Origin: Serripes groenlandicus
Taxonomy: Eukaryota > Mollusca > Bivalvia > Cardiida > Cardiidae
Length of the DNA: 64,000 nt
NCBI GenBank assembly: GCA_031761405.1
Contig: JASEVX010000013.1
Location: forward strand, 36,566,694 to 36,630,693
Direction of reading: 5' to 3'
Part shown: piece after piece, positions 61,180 to 64,000 of the stretch
How positions within the stretch are numbered: position 1 is the first letter of the stretch
Layout of the letters: every line of letters begins with the position of its first letter
Program-made: the position numbers and the translations under genes
The notes under the pieces: model-generated
Told to the model about the DNA's origin: nothing
What the model saw: only the letters and a program-made list of their open reading frames with translations
Databases searched by the model: none

Positions 61180-61430
61180 ATGGATATCATGATGTTTAGA
61201 TCATGACCGGATTCGAGGAGTGACCTTGTCATGACCGTTGATAAGTGCATGCAATGATTTCGCATAATGTACATTCTGAAGACGGGTTACTGTTTCCTTG
61301 TAAACAAACAAATTTGAAATCCAATAGATTTCTGTCCATGAACGTTCGTGTACTCTCTAGTTAACAGCAAATACAAAGCGAGAGTATGATATCTCGGAAG
61401 GTTTAATACGTATCTTTCTATCACCAAGTC
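61180..61430. repeat. Counterpart of the 28946-29335 block
   Basis: ACTGTTTCCTTGTAAACAAACAAATTTGAAAT, TTTCTGTCCATGAACG and CGTGTACTCTCTA match one unit of the 167-bp repeat left of the B-box pseudogene, extending the duplicated block beyond the gene. Confidence 0.65.
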
Positions 61431-61632
61431 ATTTTCCTCTTGTAGATGCATCTGCAGCAAAAGATGTTTGAAAACATTTGAATGAAAACAAAATGAAACA
61501 TTTTTGAAAGAAAATATTATTATATTGATTCAAAGTTAAAGCATTGTATTGAAAAGGAGATTTTGCTTGCTCTGAGCAATTTCTTCTTTTTAAACAACGT
61601 TTTCAAAGGCATCTACTGAAGAAATGGTCCGT
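61430..61632. repeat. Palindromic CTGCAGCAGAC element
   Basis: GATGCATCTGCAGCAAAAGATGTTTGAAAACATTTG at the left, AAAGGAGATTTTGCTTGCTCTGAGCAATTTCTTC at the centre, ACGTTTTCAAAGGCATCTACTG at the right. Confidence 0.7.
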
Positions 61633-61775
61633 GATAAAAAATAGACACAATGTTTATTATAAAACAGCGGAATAACCAACTCTCTGGTAGACAACTGAGA
61701 AAAAGAAGGGTGACAAAAACAATCTGTGTAAGACATTTAAAAAAATGTTCAAAAAAGGAAACAATACTAGTAATC

Positions 61776-61894
61776 TTTCCAATCGCAATTATGTTTTCAT
61801 CTTAATGCAATAAGTGTTCTTACTTTTACACTGATTTTGCCAACATGTGTTCACAGTCGTTTGCTTCAGATTGTGTTGTATGTCGAATGGGTTA
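61776..61894. repeat. Palindromic CTGCAGCAGAC element, right half, downstream of the B-box gene
   Basis: ATTATGTTTTCATCTTAATGCAATAAGTGTTCTT and CACAGTCGTTTGCTTCAGATTG...GAATGGGTTA match the element 3' of the pseudogene (31190-31324). Confidence 0.65.
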
Positions 61895-61923
61895 GTCTGT
61901 AGGAGAACGGTCGCCTTTCACAT

Positions 61924-63633
61924 TTACTTAATGGTAAATGCCAGAAGTGATTCAACATTTCCACATTGTCCGACAATTAGAGTGTTATCACTGGGTCTGT
62001 AAGCCAAACATACGGGACTATTTAACCCGTCATCACCAGTAAGAAGAATAATGTGTTGAGTACCGTCACTGTTAACCACGTGTATATTGTTGCTACCTGC
62101 TCCACACACCATGAAGTTATTATACGAGTCAAACAACAAACCACGGGCCGTCTCAAGATTCCTGTCAGAATACCTTACAAATGTATTATCAGTACTATAT
62201 ATACAGTATAAGTCATTGCAATGTGTAATAACAATGTCCCCGGAATTGTTCACGGCTAAGAAGTTAGGATATGACGGACCAACGTAAATGATATCCAAGG
62301 TAATACCATCCATTGTAAGCACAAGTACTTCTCCTCTATGATCATACTCGTCGTGACAGGTGACATACAGTTTATCGTTTTTACAGTCAATTCCGTGATA
62401 TGGAAATCCGACTAATATTGATTTACCTTTCTTAATGCCATTCGATACATTTAAGAATTGAAGACACTTTAAATCTGGTTCAGTCACAATTACCTCGGTC
62501 TTAGACACAACTGCAACATCCCAGACATGGGTACCAGCCTTTAAATCGTTCTTCAGTTTAAAGTCATTTGTTAACACTTTGACGGAACTATTTCTATTGT
62601 CACAAATGACCAGTTTGCCGTCTGGCATAAATACACACCCCGAGATACAATCTGTTCCTATGTCAATGGCTTTCTTGTTCGTCGTAGAGGATATGTCCTT
62701 GAAGCAAAGCTGATGTTCTTGTCTTCCACTGGTTTCATATTTATTTATTTGTTTCTCATTGACTTCCAGTTTGCCCATTGAAATTATATCTGACATTAAG
62801 GTCACGAGTCTTTCAGACTGCTGGAACTCTAAAGTAACCGACTTTCCTTGTGTCAGAAGATCGTCTTTCATTGCTATACTGTCTTCAATGTTTACTTTCT
62901 CTTTCATCATGAGTAGAAATGAAGCATCTTCAAAGTCCTGCCCGAGGATTTCAAACGACTTCACGATATCTTGCATTTGTTTGTTGATCTCAACTAATGC
63001 TTTGATATCACCTTCCATTTCAGCACGAAGCTGGTTTTCTTTGATTGATATCTTGTCTTCTATATCCTTTGTCAGGTTTTCCGCCCAAGAAATGATTTGT
63101 AGTTTGATTCTCTTTACTTGTTGAATACATTGTTTAGAGCAATAATGTATCAGACATTTATCTTTTTCTCTTGAATATTTAATATCTTTTATCTCGGATA
63201 ATAAAGCCTTGGATTTATCAATGTAGAGAGACACATCTTTGTTTACCTTTGCTTCTTTCGTGACTTGGTTAAGGGTCTTAGTGTTACATTTTCTGTGTTT
63301 AGCTGATTTGCATGCACTGCATATTGGTACGTTATGGTTGACGCAGAAATGTGTAAGGGTATCTGTACGGTGAACGTCACAGGCCATAATTGACGAAATC
63401 AATGCCTTTTGTTTGACCGAAAATCTGTGTGACTCTTCAAGTGGATTAAGCTCATGATCACGTGATGCTTTAGAACTGCGATGGTATTCTTCACATGAGT
63501 GGCATAAATACTCTGAACACACCTGGCAGTAGGTTCCTGCTAGTGTGTTTACACCTCTGAAAGAACAAGGGTCGCACGTCTTAGTCGGATCTTCATCTGA
63601 CAGGTTTGTTGGATTTGATTCTGCCATTTTCAT
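61924..63633 (-). CDS. RING-less TRIM-like protein: two B-boxes, coiled coil, C-terminal NHL-type beta-propeller
   Basis: Intact 569-codon frame. Residues 20-60 form a first B-box (C20, C23, C36, C39, C44, C47, H60). Residues 85-116 form a second (C85, H88, C97, C105, C108, H113, C116). Residues about 125-300 are charged and helical, as in TRIM coiled coils. Residues about 320-569 contain repeated FMPDGKLVICD, KLYVTCHDE, MDGITLDII and SYNNFMVCG motifs of an NHL-like propeller, as in TRIM2/3/56-type proteins. There is no RING, so direct E3 activity is not expected; scaffolding or immune signalling is inferred from family behaviour. The start is ATG at 63633, with another Met two codons on. TTTCTATTGTACAG just upstream looks like a splice acceptor of a 5' UTR intron. 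Bivalves have large expansions of this type. Confidence 0.9.
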   Translation of the reverse strand: MKMAESNPTNLSDEDPTKTCDPCSFRGVNTLAGTYCQVCSEYLCHSCEEYHRSSKASRDHELNPLEESHRFSVKQKALISSIMACDVHRTDTLTHFCVNHNVPICSACKSAKHRKCNTKTLNQVTKEAKVNKDVSLYIDKSKALLSEIKDIKYSREKDKCLIHYCSKQCIQQVKRIKLQIISWAENLTKDIEDKISIKENQLRAEMEGDIKALVEINKQMQDIVKSFEILGQDFEDASFLLMMKEKVNIEDSIAMKDDLLTQGKSVTLEFQQSERLVTLMSDIISMGKLEVNEKQINKYETSGRQEHQLCFKDISSTTNKKAIDIGTDCISGCVFMPDGKLVICDNRNSSVKVLTNDFKLKNDLKAGTHVWDVAVVSKTEVIVTEPDLKCLQFLNVSNGIKKGKSILVGFPYHGIDCKNDKLYVTCHDEYDHRGEVLVLTMDGITLDIIYVGPSYPNFLAVNNSGDIVITHCNDLYCIYSTDNTFVRYSDRNLETARGLLFDSYNNFMVCGAGSNNIHVVNSDGTQHIILLTGDDGLNSPVCLAYRPSDNTLIVGQCGNVESLLAFTIK

Positions 63634-64000
63634 TCAACCTGTACAATAGAAATGATAAATGGTTATAAGGACGATAAATAAATCAAACACAGAAATAACA
63701 CCAAATTTGAGAACGGACGTCGAATACTGTATGTGTTTCTGTCAATATTCATAAGGTATACTTTAAATATGTTTACTCGCTTAAACAGCACAGTACCTGC
63801 GCAATAATTTAGATAAATCTGTGCCGACACTTTTTTATTCTGAAAAGCCTTTAAAACACACAGGGCAATATCTTTTATAAAATAATGAAAACGAAAGATC
63901 AACTTTTAAATTAATGTATGTTAGTTGAGTTTATGTAGTTTTATCAACTCGTTATTACTTTGCAATGTCAACGTGTTAATACTTTGCAATATCAATTCGT
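63634..64000. other. Upstream region of the B-box gene; probable 5' UTR intron
   Basis: No further exon or promoter can be assigned. On the minus strand a pyrimidine-rich stretch ending CAG at 63639 borders the coding exon. TACTTTGCAATRTCAA occurs twice near the right edge (63955 and 63980). Confidence 0.45.

Noticed and set aside
62759..63124. Plus-strand frame of 121 codons
   Set aside because: Antisense shadow of the intact B-box gene coiled coil.

Overview
The window looks like nuclear DNA from an invertebrate animal, most likely a bivalve mollusc. It is AT-rich, very gene-poor and full of mobile DNA. The features pointing to a bivalve are ~160-bp tandem repeats, tRNA-headed SINEs ending in GGCGTTAAAC plus CAAA units, repeats starting ACAAGAGGGCC, long CA/GACA/GA microsatellites, and a RING-less B-box protein of the TRIM2/3/56-like type that is expanded in bivalves. 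Nothing suggests a bacterial or viral replicon: there are no operons, rRNA genes or CRISPR arrays. Calls rest on reading the sequence alone; no database search was possible.

Only three gene-scale coding signals are convincing. (1) At the left edge (3-1016, +) is the C-terminal part of a protein with an XPG/FEN1-like PIN nuclease core followed by a cysteine-rich CXC-like tail; its N-terminus lies outside the window. (2) At the right edge (61924-63633, -) is an intact 569-codon single-exon B-box/coiled-coil/beta-propeller protein. (3) At 31364-33073 (-) is a full-length paralogue of it, broken by two in-frame stop codons but with no frameshift. A short coiled-coil open frame (28678-28893, -) and a CCAAT/TATA promoter-like block (about 40500) are weaker leads.

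Layout. 0-1.3 kb: PIN/CXC gene. 1.4-2.9 kb: 173-bp satellite with three-unit higher-order periodicity. 3-8.3 kb: a 5'-truncated LINE (+), a textbook SINE with 13-bp target duplications, and a decayed LINE reverse transcriptase (-). 7.1-15.1 kb: two elements of one family nested in that LINE, the second (6.8 kb) holding a 593-bp near-perfect tandem duplication and other repeats. 15.8-28 kb: segmental-duplication modules, a 67-bp tandem array, a 3-kb microsatellite cluster and a 161-bp array. 28.7-33.8 kb: B-box pseudogene and local duplications. 33.8-43.7 kb: hairpin-ended tandem-repeat elements, MITEs, a promoter-like block and a transposase relic. 44-51.6 kb: 51-bp minisatellite and more copies of the nested family, one carrying a 39-bp palindromic insertion. 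52-60.9 kb: more repeat elements, a 668-bp terminal-inverted-repeat transposon and the second large duplication module. 61-64 kb: the intact B-box gene.

Two themes tie the window together. First, the 23-33 kb and 56-64 kb intervals carry the same blocks in the same order and orientation, about 32 kb apart. This points to an old tandem segmental duplication of the B-box gene with its flank, after which one gene copy died. Second, a small palindromic element family (CTGCAGCAGAC arms around a GAAATTGCTCAT/ATGAGCAATTTC core) recurs more than twenty times, and a separate Helentron-like family with asymmetric ends and a terminal hairpin occurs at least four times.
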